Positions 17,370 through 29,730 are shown, counted from the stretch's first letter. The stretch is DNA of 64,000 nt from Mycobacteriales bacterium (GCA_030697205.1 JAUYQP010000028.1:1-64000); one strand, 5' to 3'. Notes: generated from the letters alone by a model not told the origin. Made by a program: numbers and translations.

Positions 17370-18568
17370 GCAGGGCGTACGACGAGCACCACCTGCGCGC
17401 CCGCCGACCTGGTCAGCACCACCGTGGTCTCCACCGACCCGGTCAGCCGGAGCTGCCGGCGCAGCTGCTCGGGCTCGACCGCCGTCCCGCGCTTCTTCAC
17501 CACCAGCGTCCCCGCGTCGAGCTCGCGCAGCCGCGCCCGCAGCCGCTTCAGCGAGAACGGCATGACCTCGAGCACCTCGTACCACCGGCCGAACGGCGTC
17601 GCCACCGGCTCGTCGGCAGCGACGTAGGCGATCGTCGCGTCGAGCAGCCAGCCGCCGACCCGCTCGGCCAGCTCGGCGACGAGATGGGCGCGCACGACAG
17701 CCCCGTCGGGCTCGAGCAGCCACCGGCCGGGGGGCCGGACAGCGGGCACCGGCGCGGCCGAGGAGCTCAGCGCGTCACCGGAAGGCAGCAGCGTGGCGGT
17801 CCGCGCGACCCCGCGGCGGGCCTCGCCGCCCCACAGCACTGCTTCCTTGACGTCGCCGCGCAGCGACACCAGCTCCACCTCGACGTCGGCGGGCAGCGCG
17901 TCGTAGTCGATGCCCGGAGCGACCTTCACTCCCAGCTCGCGCACCCGCCAGGTCAGCACCTCGTCGAGCCGCGGCGAGTAGAGCCGCGGGTCGAAGACCC
18001 GTGCCCGACCGGACCGGCGGGCCGGGTCGACGAAGACCCGCGCGTCCGGCGGCAGCGCGAGCCGGGTCACGTCGGCGCGGGCCAGCGCGACATCGAGGCC
18101 GAGCACCCGGGCGTTGGCGGCGGCGAGCAGCAGCCGGGCCTCGTCGAGATCGACCCCCACGGCCGACCCGTGCGCAGACGCCAGCGGCAGCAGGTCGCCA
18201 CCCACCCCGCAGCACAGGTCGACGACCGGCCCTGCGAAGCGACCGACCCGATGGTCGGCCACGGTGTACGACGACGCCTGCTCCAGTGCCTCGGCGGTCC
18301 ACCACAGCTCGCCGCCCCGTGGGTGCTTCGCGACCGCGCGTCGGCGCAGCAGCGCCTGCTCGAGGGCCAGCGGACCGAGCTCCGGACCGAGCGCGGTCCC
18401 GAGCGCGGTCGCGGTCGTCACCCGCGCGGCGTCGGTGAGGTCGCTCGCCACGGCCTGGGCGACCGCGGCCCGACCCGCGTCGGACAGCAGCAGCCGGGCG
18501 GCGGCTGGGGTCAGCGGCGCTGCTTGGAGCGCGCGGCCTTCGGCGAGACCAGGCGGGTGCCCGACCAC
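17366..18568 (-). CDS. class I SAM-dependent methyltransferase, THUMP-like type
   Basis: The protein has up to 400 residues. Motif I is VVDLCCGVGGDLLPL near 140, followed by AVGVDLDEARL, and a DPAR motif (VFVDPARRSGRAR) takes the place of the catalytic DPPY/NPPY. The C-terminal half (FSLKRLRARLRELDAGTLVVKKRGTA) resembles the THUMP-like domain of RNA-modifying enzymes, so the substrate may be RNA; this is inference. The first good in-frame start is GTG 18568, which would overlap the upstream DUF3052 gene by 58 bases. A shorter start cannot be excluded. It is co-directional with DUF3052, as in related genomes. Confidence 0.82.
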   Translation of the reverse strand: MVGHPPGLAEGRALQAAPLTPAAARLLLSDAGRAAVAQAVASDLTDAARVTTATALGTALGPELGPLALEQALLRRRAVAKHPRGGELWWTAEALEQASSYTVADHRVGRFAGPVVDLCCGVGGDLLPLASAHGSAVGVDLDEARLLLAAANARVLGLDVALARADVTRLALPPDARVFVDPARRSGRARVFDPRLYSPRLDEVLTWRVRELGVKVAPGIDYDALPADVEVELVSLRGDVKEAVLWGGEARRGVARTATLLPSGDALSSSAAPVPAVRPPGRWLLEPDGAVVRAHLVAELAERVGGWLLDATIAYVAADEPVATPFGRWYEVLEVMPFSLKRLRARLRELDAGTLVVKKRGTAVEPEQLRRQLRLTGSVETTVVLTRSAGAQVVLVVRPA

Positions 18569-18966
18569 TCCGGCGCCGCGCTCGTGGAGCGGGTGCTCGA
18601 CAGCCCTGCGGTCGGCGCCGCCTCGTCGATGTCGGACGGCTCGACGTGGCCCTCACGACCGGCTTTGGGGGTCAGCAGCCAGATCGTGCCGTGGTCTGCG
18701 AGGTTGTGCAGCGAGTCGACGAGCGCGTCGACGAGATCGCCGTCGCCCTCCCGCCACCAGAGCAGGACGACGTCGACGACGTCGTCGCTGTCGTCGGTGT
18801 GGATCAGCTCGGTGCCCGCGCGCGCCGCGACGTCGTCGAGCAGCGACGTGTCCACGTCGGTGTCGTCAAGGGGTCCGGTGCCGACGACCTGCACCACCAT
18901 GCCGGGCTCGATCCCCAGCTTCTCGGCCAGCCCACGCTGCCCCGCGTGCTCCGCGGAGGTGCTCAC
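18511..18966 (-). CDS. DUF3052 family protein
   Basis: The protein has 151 residues from GTG 18966 (VSTSAEHAGQRGLAEKLGI), preceded by an AAAGGGG ribosome-binding site. It matches the actinobacterial DUF3052 family: KLGIEPGMVVQVVG, DDDVDVVLLWWREGDGDL-like centre and TIWLLTPKAGR. The biochemical role is unknown. The C-terminal 45 residues (after EPSDIDEAAPTAGL) end in a basic tail and include the family SGTRLVSPKAAR motif. In other actinobacteria the gene sits near aceE, as it does here. Confidence 0.88.
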   Translation of the reverse strand: MSTSAEHAGQRGLAEKLGIEPGMVVQVVGTGPLDDTDVDTSLLDDVAARAGTELIHTDDSDDVVDVVLLWWREGDGDLVDALVDSLHNLADHGTIWLLTPKAGREGHVEPSDIDEAAPTAGLSSTRSTSAAPEWSGTRLVSPKAARSKQRR

Positions 18967-19116
18967 CCGACGACCCCTTTCCATGACCGCCCCGGCGGGG
19001 CGCGTGGGCGTAGTCCACCGGACCGGAACCTCCGGCGCAAGTGCCACCCCCTCGACACCCCGTTCCGGACCCCCTCCCGCAGGGTGACGCGCGCCACGTC
19101 GGGGCACACTGGCGCC

Positions 19117-20223
19117 GTGGCCACGACACCCGCGCACCCGCCCGACGAGCACGACCGCGGCCACGCGCAGCACGACCACGGGGGGCACGACCACGACGGG
19201 CACGACCACGCGGACCAGGAGGAGCACGACCACCCCACCGGGCTGCTCGGCCGGCTCAAAGAGCTCGTCTCCCCGCACAGCCACGACGCCGCCGACAGCG
19301 TCGACAGCGCCCTGGAGACCTCCGCCAAGGGTATCCGCGCGCTCAAGGTCTCCCTCGCCGTCCTCGGCGTCACCGCCCTGCTGCAGGCGGTCGTCGTCGT
19401 GTTCACCGGCTCGGTCGCGCTGCTCGGCGACACTCTGCACAACCTCGCCGACGCGCTGACCGCCGTGCCGCTCGCCATCGCCTTCACCGTCGGCAGGCGC
19501 CTCCCCGACCGCCGCTATACCTACGGATACGGCCGCGCCGAGGACCTGGCGGGTGTCGTGGTCGTGCTGTTCATCGTGCTGTCGGCGGTCGCCGCGGGCT
19601 ACGAGGCCTTCCGACGGCTGCTCGACCCGTCGGAGGTGCGCTACGTCGGCGCGGTCGCCGCCGCAGGCGTCGTCGGCTTCGTCGGCAACGAGCTCGTCGC
19701 GCGCTACCGCATCAGCGTCGGCCGCGAGATCGGCTCCGCGGCCCTGGTGGCCGACGGCCTGCACGCGCGCACCGACGGCTTCACCAGCCTCGCCGTCGTC
19801 GCGGGGGCGCTCGGCGTCGGGCTCGGGTGGGAGCGGGCCGACCCGGTGGTGGGCCTGGTCATCACGGTGGCGATCCTGTCGGTGCTGCGCGACGCGGCCC
19901 GCCAGGTCTACCGCCGCCTCATGGACGCCGTCGACGAACCGCTGCTCGACAGCGTCGAGACGTCGCTGCGCGCGACCCCGGGAGTGCTCGAGATCGGTGA
20001 GGTGCGGGCCCGCTGGATCGGCCATGCCCTGCGCGCGGAGTGCGAGATCGTCGTCGACAGCGACCTGAGTCTCGTGGCCGCCCACAGCGTCGCCGAGGAC
20101 GCCCGTCACCGGTTGCTGCGCGACGTCCCGCGCCTCACGGCGGCGATCGTCCACTACGACCCGCAGGGAGAGCAGCACCACCGCCCCCCGGCGCCCCGCG
20201 TGCCGGGGGGCACACCTCACTAG
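19117..20223 (+). CDS. cation diffusion facilitator (CzcD-type metal exporter)
   Basis: The protein has 368 residues from GTG 19117. The first 45 residues are a histidine-rich tail with repeated HDH and HDHDGHDH runs that can bind zinc, cobalt or nickel. Six membrane segments follow. Metal-site motifs are LLGDTLHNLADAL in TM2 (HxxxD) and LVADGLHARTDGF in TM5 (HxxxD). The C-terminal cytoplasmic domain (VETSLRATPGVLEIGEVRARWIG) has the ferredoxin-like fold of the family. It exports divalent metal by proton antiport. The upstream open frame has no homology, so the GTG before the His-rich tail was chosen. Confidence 0.92.
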   Translation: MATTPAHPPDEHDRGHAQHDHGGHDHDGHDHADQEEHDHPTGLLGRLKELVSPHSHDAADSVDSALETSAKGIRALKVSLAVLGVTALLQAVVVVFTGSVALLGDTLHNLADALTAVPLAIAFTVGRRLPDRRYTYGYGRAEDLAGVVVVLFIVLSAVAAGYEAFRRLLDPSEVRYVGAVAAAGVVGFVGNELVARYRISVGREIGSAALVADGLHARTDGFTSLAVVAGALGVGLGWERADPVVGLVITVAILSVLRDAARQVYRRLMDAVDEPLLDSVETSLRATPGVLEIGEVRARWIGHALRAECEIVVDSDLSLVAAHSVAEDARHRLLRDVPRLTAAIVHYDPQGEQHHRPPAPRVPGGTPH

Positions 20224-20328
20224 TCCGTCGTGACCAGACCGGACCACCGCAGATGGCCATGAGCGGACAGCGCGAGCCTGTCGATGAAGTCCCGAGGCCG
20301 TTGCGCAGCGGCTCCGGGGAGGTGAGCC

Positions 20329-21486
20329 GTGGATCGCTGGACCGGTTCGGGGTCATCCACGAGCACCACGTCGGGCCTGGCCGGGCGCGAGGCCGCGGCC
20401 GCAGCCCTCGACGCCCGCGAGGACGCGCGGTTGCTCATCGTCTTCGCGAGCGACGCCCACGACCTGCCCGCCCTGCTCGCGGGGATACGGGCGGTCTCCG
20501 GAGAGGTCCCGCTGGTCGGCTGCACGACGGCCGGCGAGATCGCCGAGGGCGGCCCCGGTGACAGCAGCGTCGTCGTCATGGCCCTCGGCGGGGACTTCAG
20601 CGTCGCGACCTCCGCCTGCCGGGTCGAGCCGGACGGTCTGCGCATCGCGGGATCGACAGTCGCAGAATCCGCCTCACTGGTGGCGGACCGACCGCACCGT
20701 GCCCTGCTGCTGCTGTCCGACGGCCTTGCCGGCGACCAGGAGGAGCTCGTGCGCGGCGCCTACGAGGTCCTCGGTGCGGGAGTGCCGCTCGTGGGCGGCT
20801 GCGCCGGTGACGACCTGCGCATGACCAAGACCGCGCAGTTCCTCGACGGCCAGGTCCTCGAGGGCTCGGTCGTCGCTGCCGCGCTCGGCTCCGACGCCCC
20901 GCTCGGCATCGGCGTCAGCCACGGGTGGCGCCGCGTCGGTGAGCCGATGATGGTGACGGGCAGTGCGGGCAACCGGGTCCTGACCCTCGACGACTCCCCT
21001 GCCCTCGACGTCTACCTCACCCGGCTCGGTGCCCCGCCCGAGGCCTGGACCGATCCTGCGGCCTTCACCCAGTTCGCACTCACCCATCCGCTCGGCCTGT
21101 CGCGTCGCCGCGGCGAGGAGGTCCGCTTCGTCGCCGAGGCCGACTTCTCCGACCGGTCCCTCGGCTGCGTGGCGCGCGTCCCCCGGGGCGGTCTCACGTG
21201 GTTCATGGAGGGCGACGACGCCTCGGTGATGCAGGCCACCGACGACGCCTGCGCCGAGGCCCTGGCTCCGCTGGAGGGCCGCCCGCCGATCGGGATGCTC
21301 GCCTTCGACTGCATCGCCCGCCGCGGCGTGCTGCAGGAGCTCGGCCTCTGCCGCGAGGTCGCCCGCATCGCCCAGCACGCGGGCGACGCGCCGGTCGCAG
21401 GCTTCTACACCTACGGCGAGATCGCGCGGACGTCCGGCACCGGAGGCTTCCACAACCAGACCCTCGTGGTCCTGGCCCTCGGGTGA
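20329..21486 (+). CDS. FIST domain signal-sensing protein
   Basis: The protein has 385 residues from GTG 20329. FIST N (about 20-210) shows LVGCTTAGEIAEGGPG and VPLVGGCAGDDLRM. FIST C (about 220-380) shows AFDCIARR and the terminal GFYTYGEIARTSGTGGFHNQTL motif. FIST proteins are soluble input modules thought to bind small ligands such as amino acids. Here the protein has no kinase or cyclase fused to it. The next gene, seven bases downstream on the same strand, encodes a GAF-GGDEF-EAL protein. The pair probably acts together, with FIST as sensor and cyclic-di-GMP as output. Confidence 0.9.
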   Translation: MDRWTGSGSSTSTTSGLAGREAAAAALDAREDARLLIVFASDAHDLPALLAGIRAVSGEVPLVGCTTAGEIAEGGPGDSSVVVMALGGDFSVATSACRVEPDGLRIAGSTVAESASLVADRPHRALLLLSDGLAGDQEELVRGAYEVLGAGVPLVGGCAGDDLRMTKTAQFLDGQVLEGSVVAAALGSDAPLGIGVSHGWRRVGEPMMVTGSAGNRVLTLDDSPALDVYLTRLGAPPEAWTDPAAFTQFALTHPLGLSRRRGEEVRFVAEADFSDRSLGCVARVPRGGLTWFMEGDDASVMQATDDACAEALAPLEGRPPIGMLAFDCIARRGVLQELGLCREVARIAQHAGDAPVAGFYTYGEIARTSGTGGFHNQTLVVLALG

Positions 21487-21492
21487 GTCGCC

Positions 21493-23814
21493 GTGGCTGA
21501 CGCCGGCCCCTGCTGGTCCACCCAGCAGCTCACCGAGCTGCTCGCGACCGTCTCCGAGGTAACCGACCCCGCCTCGCTGCAGCGGCGCGTCGTCGAGCAC
21601 GCCTCCGAGGCGCTCGACGCGGAGGTCGCCGCGGTCGTCGAGCACGACCAGGTCGTGGCCTCGGTGGGCTTCCCCCGGGGGCAGGCACCATCCGAGCTGC
21701 TCCTCGCAGCCGCCGAGGGCCACCTGCAGGTCCTGCAGGTCGAGGGCGGTGGCGCCTGCGAGGTGCTCGTGGCCGACTGCGACGGGGTCCCCGGGCTACG
21801 CCTGCTCGTCGCCCGCTCCGACGGCGGCTACAGCCAGGAGGAGCGCAGCCTGCTGCGCGGCACGGCGCGCGTGCTGTCGATGGCCCTGGTCTCCTCCCGC
21901 ACCGTCGACGACCTGCGCGAGCGCCAGACGCTGCTCGAGCGGCTGTCGCGCATCCAGGGCTCGATCAGCTCGCGGGCACCGCTGCACGAGGTCCTCGACA
22001 CGATCACTGCCGGCGCTGCCGAGCTGATCGGTGACGACATCGTCGGACTGCGCCTCGTCGACCCGGCAGAGCCCGAGACCCTGCTGCTCGTGTCGTCGGT
22101 GGGCGTCCCGGCCCACCTCACCGCCGAGTCCAGCCGCACGCCGCTCGGCTGGGGCGTCGGCGGTCGCGCCGCCTTGCTCGACATGCTGGTCGTCACCGAC
22201 GCCTACACCGCGCTGGCCGCGCCGATCCCCGGCTTTGCCGAGGACGGTATCCGCTCGGCAATGGCCGTGCCCGTCCGCCAGGGCGGCCGTCCGGTGGGCA
22301 GCCTCACGGTCGCGACCCGCCGGGCCGGCCGCGTCTACAGCGCGTCGGAGCAGGAGGTCCTCACTGCCTTCGCGGAGCACGTCAGCCTCGCCCTCAACGA
22401 CGCGCAGACCGTCGAGGCGCTGCAGCGGGCCGTCCAGGAGGCTACCCACCAGTCGCTGCACGACGGCCTCACGGGGCTCCCCAACCGGGCGCTGTTCCTC
22501 GACCGGCTCGCGCGGGCCCGCGAGCACAGCGACCGTCACGGGACACCGTTGGCGGTGCTCTTCCTCGACCTCGACGACTTCAAGGTGGTCAACGACTCGC
22601 TCGGCCACCTTGTCGGTGACCAGCTCCTGTCGGCCGTCGCGGACCGGGTCGTCACCGCGCTGCGGGGCTGCGACACGGTGGCCAGGCTCGGCGGCGACGA
22701 GTTCGCGGTGCTGCTCGGGGAGGCCGACCACAACGAGGCGACGGTGGCTGCGGACCGCGTGCTCATGGCCCTGGAGGAGCCCTTCGACCTGGGCACCCAC
22801 ACCGTCCACGTCGGCGCCAGCATCGGCCTGGTCACCGCGGTCGGGGCCCAGGTGCTCGCCGAGGAGCTGTTGCGCGACGCCGACGTCGCGATGTACCGCG
22901 CGAAGGCCGACGGCAAGCGCCGCTACGTCGTCTTCGAAGCCGGCATGCGGCACCGCCTCCAGGCCCGCACCGAGCTCGAGAGCGAGCTGCGCGTCGCCGT
23001 CGAGCAGCACCAGTTCACGGTGCACTACCAGCCGGTCGTCGACGCCGCCTCCGGTCGCGTCACGAGCACCGAGGCGCTGGTCCGCTGGAACCACCCGCGC
23101 CGTGGGACCGTCTCGCCAGCGGAGTTCATCCCCCTCGCCGAGGACACCGGGATCATCGTGGCGCTCGGCTCCCAGGTGCTCCGCGAGGCCTGTCGGCAGA
23201 CCGCCCAGTGGCGCCTGCTGCCCGCGCTCCACGACCTGACCGTCAGCGTGAACCTCTCGCCCCGCCAGCTCGCCGAGCCCCAGCTGCTCGCCGACGTCGA
23301 GGCAGCACTCACCGGCTCCGGGCTGCCTGCGCGCGCCCTCGTCCTCGAGGTCACCGAGAGCCTGTTCGTCCAGGACCTCACCTCGGCCGCGGCCCGGCTG
23401 CACTCCCTCAAGGCCCTCGGGGTGCGGCTCGCCGTCGACGACTTCGGCACCGGCTACTCCTCGCTCGCCTACCTGTCGCGGCTCCCGGTCGACGTCCTCA
23501 AGGTCGACCGCTCCTTCGTGGCAGGCATGGCCGAGACCGGCTCGGCCGAGGGCAAGCTCGCGTCCGTGGTGCTGGCCCTCGCCGCGTCCCTCGAGCTCGA
23601 CACCGTCGCCGAGGGCGTCGAGACCCGCCACCAGGCCGAGGCCCTGGTCGCGCAGGGCTGCACCCGCCTGCAGGGCTACCACTTCTCCCGTCCCGTCGCG
23701 CCCGACCTCCTCCCGCAGGTGGCCGCCGACCTCTGCGCGCGGTTGTCGCTGCGAGTACCGGCCATTCCCATCGCGCGCTCCGACGGCGACGTCTCGGCGG
23801 TGTCCGCTCGCTGA
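21493..23814 (+). CDS. GAF-GAF-GGDEF-EAL cyclic-di-GMP enzyme
   Basis: The protein has 773 residues from GTG 21493. Two GAF-like domains fill about 10-150 and 160-315 (the second with AMAVPVRQGGRPVGSLTVA). The GGDEF domain has RLGGDEFAVL near 398 with RGCD exactly five residues before it, the product-inhibition I-site. The EAL domain has TEALVRW near 527, LVLEVTES, VDDFGTGYSSL, LKVDRSF and VAEGVET, a full catalytic set. It has no membrane segment, so it is cytoplasmic. It follows the FIST gene by seven bases and a small cyclic-nucleotide-binding gene lies 81 bases downstream, suggesting one nucleotide-signalling cluster. Confidence 0.93.
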   Translation: MADAGPCWSTQQLTELLATVSEVTDPASLQRRVVEHASEALDAEVAAVVEHDQVVASVGFPRGQAPSELLLAAAEGHLQVLQVEGGGACEVLVADCDGVPGLRLLVARSDGGYSQEERSLLRGTARVLSMALVSSRTVDDLRERQTLLERLSRIQGSISSRAPLHEVLDTITAGAAELIGDDIVGLRLVDPAEPETLLLVSSVGVPAHLTAESSRTPLGWGVGGRAALLDMLVVTDAYTALAAPIPGFAEDGIRSAMAVPVRQGGRPVGSLTVATRRAGRVYSASEQEVLTAFAEHVSLALNDAQTVEALQRAVQEATHQSLHDGLTGLPNRALFLDRLARAREHSDRHGTPLAVLFLDLDDFKVVNDSLGHLVGDQLLSAVADRVVTALRGCDTVARLGGDEFAVLLGEADHNEATVAADRVLMALEEPFDLGTHTVHVGASIGLVTAVGAQVLAEELLRDADVAMYRAKADGKRRYVVFEAGMRHRLQARTELESELRVAVEQHQFTVHYQPVVDAASGRVTSTEALVRWNHPRRGTVSPAEFIPLAEDTGIIVALGSQVLREACRQTAQWRLLPALHDLTVSVNLSPRQLAEPQLLADVEAALTGSGLPARALVLEVTESLFVQDLTSAAARLHSLKALGVRLAVDDFGTGYSSLAYLSRLPVDVLKVDRSFVAGMAETGSAEGKLASVVLALAASLELDTVAEGVETRHQAEALVAQGCTRLQGYHFSRPVAPDLLPQVAADLCARLSLRVPAIPIARSDGDVSAVSAR

Positions 23815-23895
23815 CAGTCAGGTCGTCCGGACGTCGCTACGGTCGCGCTCCTACCCGGCGCCCCGCACCCCGACCCGAGACACCGAGGAGTCCCC

Positions 23896-24315
23896 GTGAA
23901 CGCCAAGAAGGAGCGGCGCGAGGTCGCAGCCGCGCTGCAGGCCCTCCCGCTGCTCGCCGCCGTGCCGGGCAAGGATGTCGAGGCGCTCGCCGGCGCCGGC
24001 CGGCTCCTGCACCTGCGCGCCGGCTGGACGATCATGGCCGCCGACACGCCCGCCGACTCGGCGTACGTCGTGGTGGACGGCACCACCTGCGTGCGCAAGG
24101 GCGAGGTGGTGCTCGCCCACCTCGGAGCCGGCGCCGTCATCGGCGAGAGCGCGCTGCTCGAAGGGCGGCTGCGCACCGCGACCGTCTCGGCCGAGACCGA
24201 TGTGACCATGCTGCGCATCGGCTACGACGAGCTGCGTCCGCTGCTGGCCGCGCGACCGGCGCTGCAGCAGGCGATCCAGGGCGAGTACGACAGGAAGCAC
24301 CTGCCGGTCGCCTGA
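23896..24315 (+). CDS. cyclic-nucleotide-binding domain protein
   Basis: The protein has 139 residues from GTG 23896, preceded by GAGG (caccgaggag). It is a single CRP-type cNMP-binding beta-barrel: [37 protein letters not shown], and the phosphate-binding cassette [21 protein letters not shown]. There GES and the RTATV arginine-threonine pair are the usual cAMP contacts. It has no helix-turn-helix, so it is not a transcription factor by itself. A class III cyclase gene lies 16 kb away in this window, but a link between them is only a guess. Confidence 0.88.
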   Translation: MNAKKERREVAAALQALPLLAAVPGKDVEALAGAGRLLHLRAGWTIMAADTPADSAYVVVDGTTCVRKGEVVLAHLGAGAVIGESALLEGRLRTATVSAETDVTMLRIGYDELRPLLAARPALQQAIQGEYDRKHLPVA

Positions 24316-24319
24316 GCCG

Positions 24320-24745
24320 TCAGCCCCTCAGGAACGACAGCCGGACCTCCCGGACGGCGTTGTCGACGTTGAGGTCCACCAGGGTCACGCTCTGCCAGGT
24401 CCCGAGCGCCAGCTCGCCCCCGACGACGGGGAGGGAGGCGAACGGCGGGACGAGCGCTGGCAGCACGTGGCTGCGTCCGTGGCCGCGACTGCCGTGGCGG
24501 TGCCGCCAGCGGTCGTCGGCGGGGAGCAGGTCCCCCAGGGCCGCGAGCAGGTCGTCGTCGGACCCGGCACCGGTCTCGAGCACCGCGATCCCTGCGGTGG
24601 CGTGCGGGACGAACACGTGCAGCAGGCCGTCGCCACCCGCCGCGGCATCGAGCGAGGCCTCACGGACGAAGGACCGGCAGTCGTGCGTCAGGTCGCGCAC
24701 GACCTCGACACCGCCGGTGCGGACCTGCAACAGGGTGGTCACCAT
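24320..24745 (-). CDS. YjbQ family protein (UPF0047)
   Basis: The protein has 141 residues from ATG 24745. It has the compact YjbQ fold with [62 protein letters not shown]. The conserved histidines and the WQ motif match the family. Family members have been reported to have weak thiamine-phosphate synthase activity; the physiological job is uncertain. It is convergent with the cNMP-binding gene, leaving four bases between stops, and divergent from aceE. Confidence 0.9.
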   Translation of the reverse strand: MVTTLLQVRTGGVEVVRDLTHDCRSFVREASLDAAAGGDGLLHVFVPHATAGIAVLETGAGSDDDLLAALGDLLPADDRWRHRHGSRGHGRSHVLPALVPPFASLPVVGGELALGTWQSVTLVDLNVDNAVREVRLSFLRG

Positions 24746-24793
24746 CAGGGCAGTCTGGCCCGGCTACTGACCGGTAGCAGGTTGGATGGGGGG

Positions 24794-27540
<2,747 letters not shown>

Positions 27541-27544
<4 letters not shown>

Positions 27545-27711
27545 CGGCTCGAGACCTCGAGCTCGACGACGGTGCGGCCCGCGGGCCGCTCGTCGGCGGC
27601 CTGCTGCGCGCCGGCGCTCCCGATGAGCAGGGCCGTCAGCGCCAGGCCCGGCAGCAGGGCCGCGGGCCAGGAGAAGTCCCGCCGGACCGCCATCTCGTCG
27701 TCGTGCTCCAT
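27541..27711 (-). CDS. small single-pass membrane protein
   Basis: A 56-residue frame runs from ATG 27711 to a TAG whose complement overlaps the aceE stop (shared CTAG, 27541-27544). The product begins [16 protein letters not shown], then has one hydrophobic helix ([17 protein letters not shown]), then an acidic and polar tail ending EVSSR. Basic residues before the helix and the acidic outer part suggest N-in topology. I do not recognise a family. Third-position G/C bias supports coding. The ribosome-binding site is weak, so confidence is moderate. Confidence 0.55.
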
Positions 27712-27858
27712 GTGAGGGCCCCTACCCCGTCTGCGGCCTCGCTACCACCCGGACGGCCCGCGTCCAGGTAGTCCTTTCCGACCATTTGGACGACTTCGGC
27801 TCCAGGTCTGCCCCGCACTGCCGTTGACTTCCCTGAGGACAGCCAGGGAGGGCGACCG

Positions 27859-28689
27859 GTGGGCAGAGCGACGATCACGCGACTCGAGGAGCACCCCAAC
27901 CTCGACGAGGTCCTCGGCGTGCTCGCCCAGCTCGCCCACGTCACCGACGCCGACCTGCCCCGCCTCGCCGGGGCCTGGCACAACTCCCCGGCCGCCGCGG
28001 AGGCCCGCGCCCGCGCGCTGGCACCCGACAGCCCGCTGGTGTGCGAGGTCCTCGCGGCCTTCGACGCGGTCTCCGCGCTCTTCGAGGACGACCTCACCGG
28101 CGCTCCTTGGGTGACTGTCGACACCGACGTGGCAGTGACCGCTCTCAAGGCGGTGCGCGACGCGATCGCCGCGGCGTACGCACGTCCTGTCCTGTCCAGG
28201 GGCGAGCACGGCCTGCTCATGGCTGCCTGGCGCGAGGTCTACCCGACGGCGATGGTCGGCGAGCCCGACCTCGGTCCGCGGGCCACGACCGTGAAGGCCC
28301 TGCTCGGTCAGCTCCCGCGCCTGTCGGTGCGCTGCCACGACCCGGCGGGTCGGGAGCTCTACGACGGGCTGGTCGCGAGCACCATGACCGGTGAGTCCGA
28401 CCGCGAGCTCGCGGGCCGTGACGCCTACCAGGCTGCCGTCATGACCTCGCGCCGGCGGGTCTGGGCGCTGGTGCGCCGCACGGCGGCGGAGGGCGTCGCG
28501 CGACCGTGTCCCCAGTGCCGGCGCAGCGCGACCGTCGAGAGCGACCGGGACGCGATGCGGGTGCTGGTGCTGGTGCTCGACGCCGCCTGCGCGCTGCTCG
28601 TCGCCGATGCACTGCCCGACGACGCCCTCGACGCACTGGTCGGCCCGGTGCGCCACCTCATCCCGGCACAGCGCAGCCCGTCAGCCTGA
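27859..28689 (+). CDS. conserved hypothetical protein, helical
   Basis: The protein has 276 residues from GTG 27859, preceded by GGGAGG seven bases earlier, which fixes the start. It seems all-helical. Near residue 216 a CPQCRR pair hints at half of a metal site. Features such as VLSRGEHGLLMAAWREVYP and TGESDRELAGRDAYQAAVM are not from a family I can name. No signal peptide or membrane segment is evident, so it is probably cytoplasmic. It is convergent with the PHP gene, with a nine-base overlap of the ends. It stands alone in its direction. Confidence 0.75.
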   Translation: MGRATITRLEEHPNLDEVLGVLAQLAHVTDADLPRLAGAWHNSPAAAEARARALAPDSPLVCEVLAAFDAVSALFEDDLTGAPWVTVDTDVAVTALKAVRDAIAAAYARPVLSRGEHGLLMAAWREVYPTAMVGEPDLGPRATTVKALLGQLPRLSVRCHDPAGRELYDGLVASTMTGESDRELAGRDAYQAAVMTSRRRVWALVRRTAAEGVARPCPQCRRSATVESDRDAMRVLVLVLDAACALLVADALPDDALDALVGPVRHLIPAQRSPSA

Positions 28690-29712
28690 CCGGCCGGTCC
28701 AGGCGAGCAGGTCGTCGGCGCCCCAGGCGTTGACGACGCGGTCTGCGGTGACGCCGGTCAGGTGGGCCCGCTCGCACCCGAGGTGCTGCCAGTCGAGCTG
28801 ACCCGGGGCGTGCGCGTCGGTGTCGATCGCGACCCGGCAGCCGGCCTCGATCGCCAGGCGCAGCAGGCGCTTCGGCGGGTCGAGCCGCTCCGGGCGGCTG
28901 TTGACCTCCACTGCGACGTCGAAGCGCGCGCAGGCCGCGAAGACGATCTCGGCGTCGAACTCCGACTCCGGCCGACCCTTGCCCCCGCGGCCGTGACCGA
29001 CGACCTGCCTGCCGGTGCAGTGGCCGAGCACGTCGGTGTGCGGGTTGCTGATCGCGGCGACCATGCGCGCCGTCATCTCGTCGCGCTCCATCCGCAGCTT
29101 CGAGTGGACCGACGCGACGACGAGGTCGAGCTCGGCGAGCAGCTCCGGCTCCTGGTCGAGCGAGCCGTCGGCGTTGATGTCGCACTCGATGCCGGTGAGG
29201 ATCCGGAAGGGGTGCAGCTCCTCGTTGAGCCGCCGCACGACGTCGAGCTGCTCGCGCAGCCGCTCCGGTGACAGCCCGCGCGCGACGGTGAGGCGGGGTG
29301 AGTGATCGGTGAGCACGACGTAGTCGTGGCCGAGGTCGCGGGCCGCGCGGGCCATCTCGTCGATCGGTGATCCGCCGTCGGACCAGTCGGAGTGGGTGTG
29401 GCAGTCGCCCTTCAGCGCGGCCCGCAGCTGGGCGGCCCCCTCCGCCACCGGGGTGTCCCCCAGGGTCGCCACCCGGCGCAGGTAGACCGGCTCGTCCCCG
29501 GCGAGCGACTCGCTGATCGCGAGCGCGGTCACCTTGCCGATGCCGGGCAGGTCGGTGAGAGTGCCGGCCCGGTCGCGCGCGGCGAGGTCCTCCGGGGTCA
29601 GGCCGTCGACAACCGCGGCCGCGGTCCGGAAGGCCTTCACGCGGTAGGCCGGCTCGAGCGCGCGCTCGAGGCAGAAGGCGATCCGGCGCAGGTCGTCGGC
29701 AGGCGCCCTCAT
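28681..29712 (-). CDS. PHP-domain metal-dependent phosphoesterase with helix-hairpin-helix
   Basis: The protein has 343 residues from ATG 29712. Residues 1-95 resemble the 8-kDa/HhH part of DNA polymerase X (TDLPGIGKVTALAI). The PHP domain follows with metal motifs GDCHTHSDWSDGG, VLTDHSPRLTVARG, LTGIECDI, VASVHSK, DVLGHCTGR, EVNSRPERLD and DTDAHAPGQL. The arrangement is like the C-terminal half of bacterial PolX without the polymerase core. It may act as a 3'-exonuclease or small-molecule phosphatase; the substrate is unproven. An ATG three codons upstream is an alternative start. It is divergent from the SRPBCC gene by 18 bases. Confidence 0.88.
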   Translation of the reverse strand: MRAPADDLRRIAFCLERALEPAYRVKAFRTAAAVVDGLTPEDLAARDRAGTLTDLPGIGKVTALAISESLAGDEPVYLRRVATLGDTPVAEGAAQLRAALKGDCHTHSDWSDGGSPIDEMARAARDLGHDYVVLTDHSPRLTVARGLSPERLREQLDVVRRLNEELHPFRILTGIECDINADGSLDQEPELLAELDLVVASVHSKLRMERDEMTARMVAAISNPHTDVLGHCTGRQVVGHGRGGKGRPESEFDAEIVFAACARFDVAVEVNSRPERLDPPKRLLRLAIEAGCRVAIDTDAHAPGQLDWQHLGCERAHLTGVTADRVVNAWGADDLLAWTGRSG

Positions 29713-29730
29713 GCACGACATGATGCCCCC

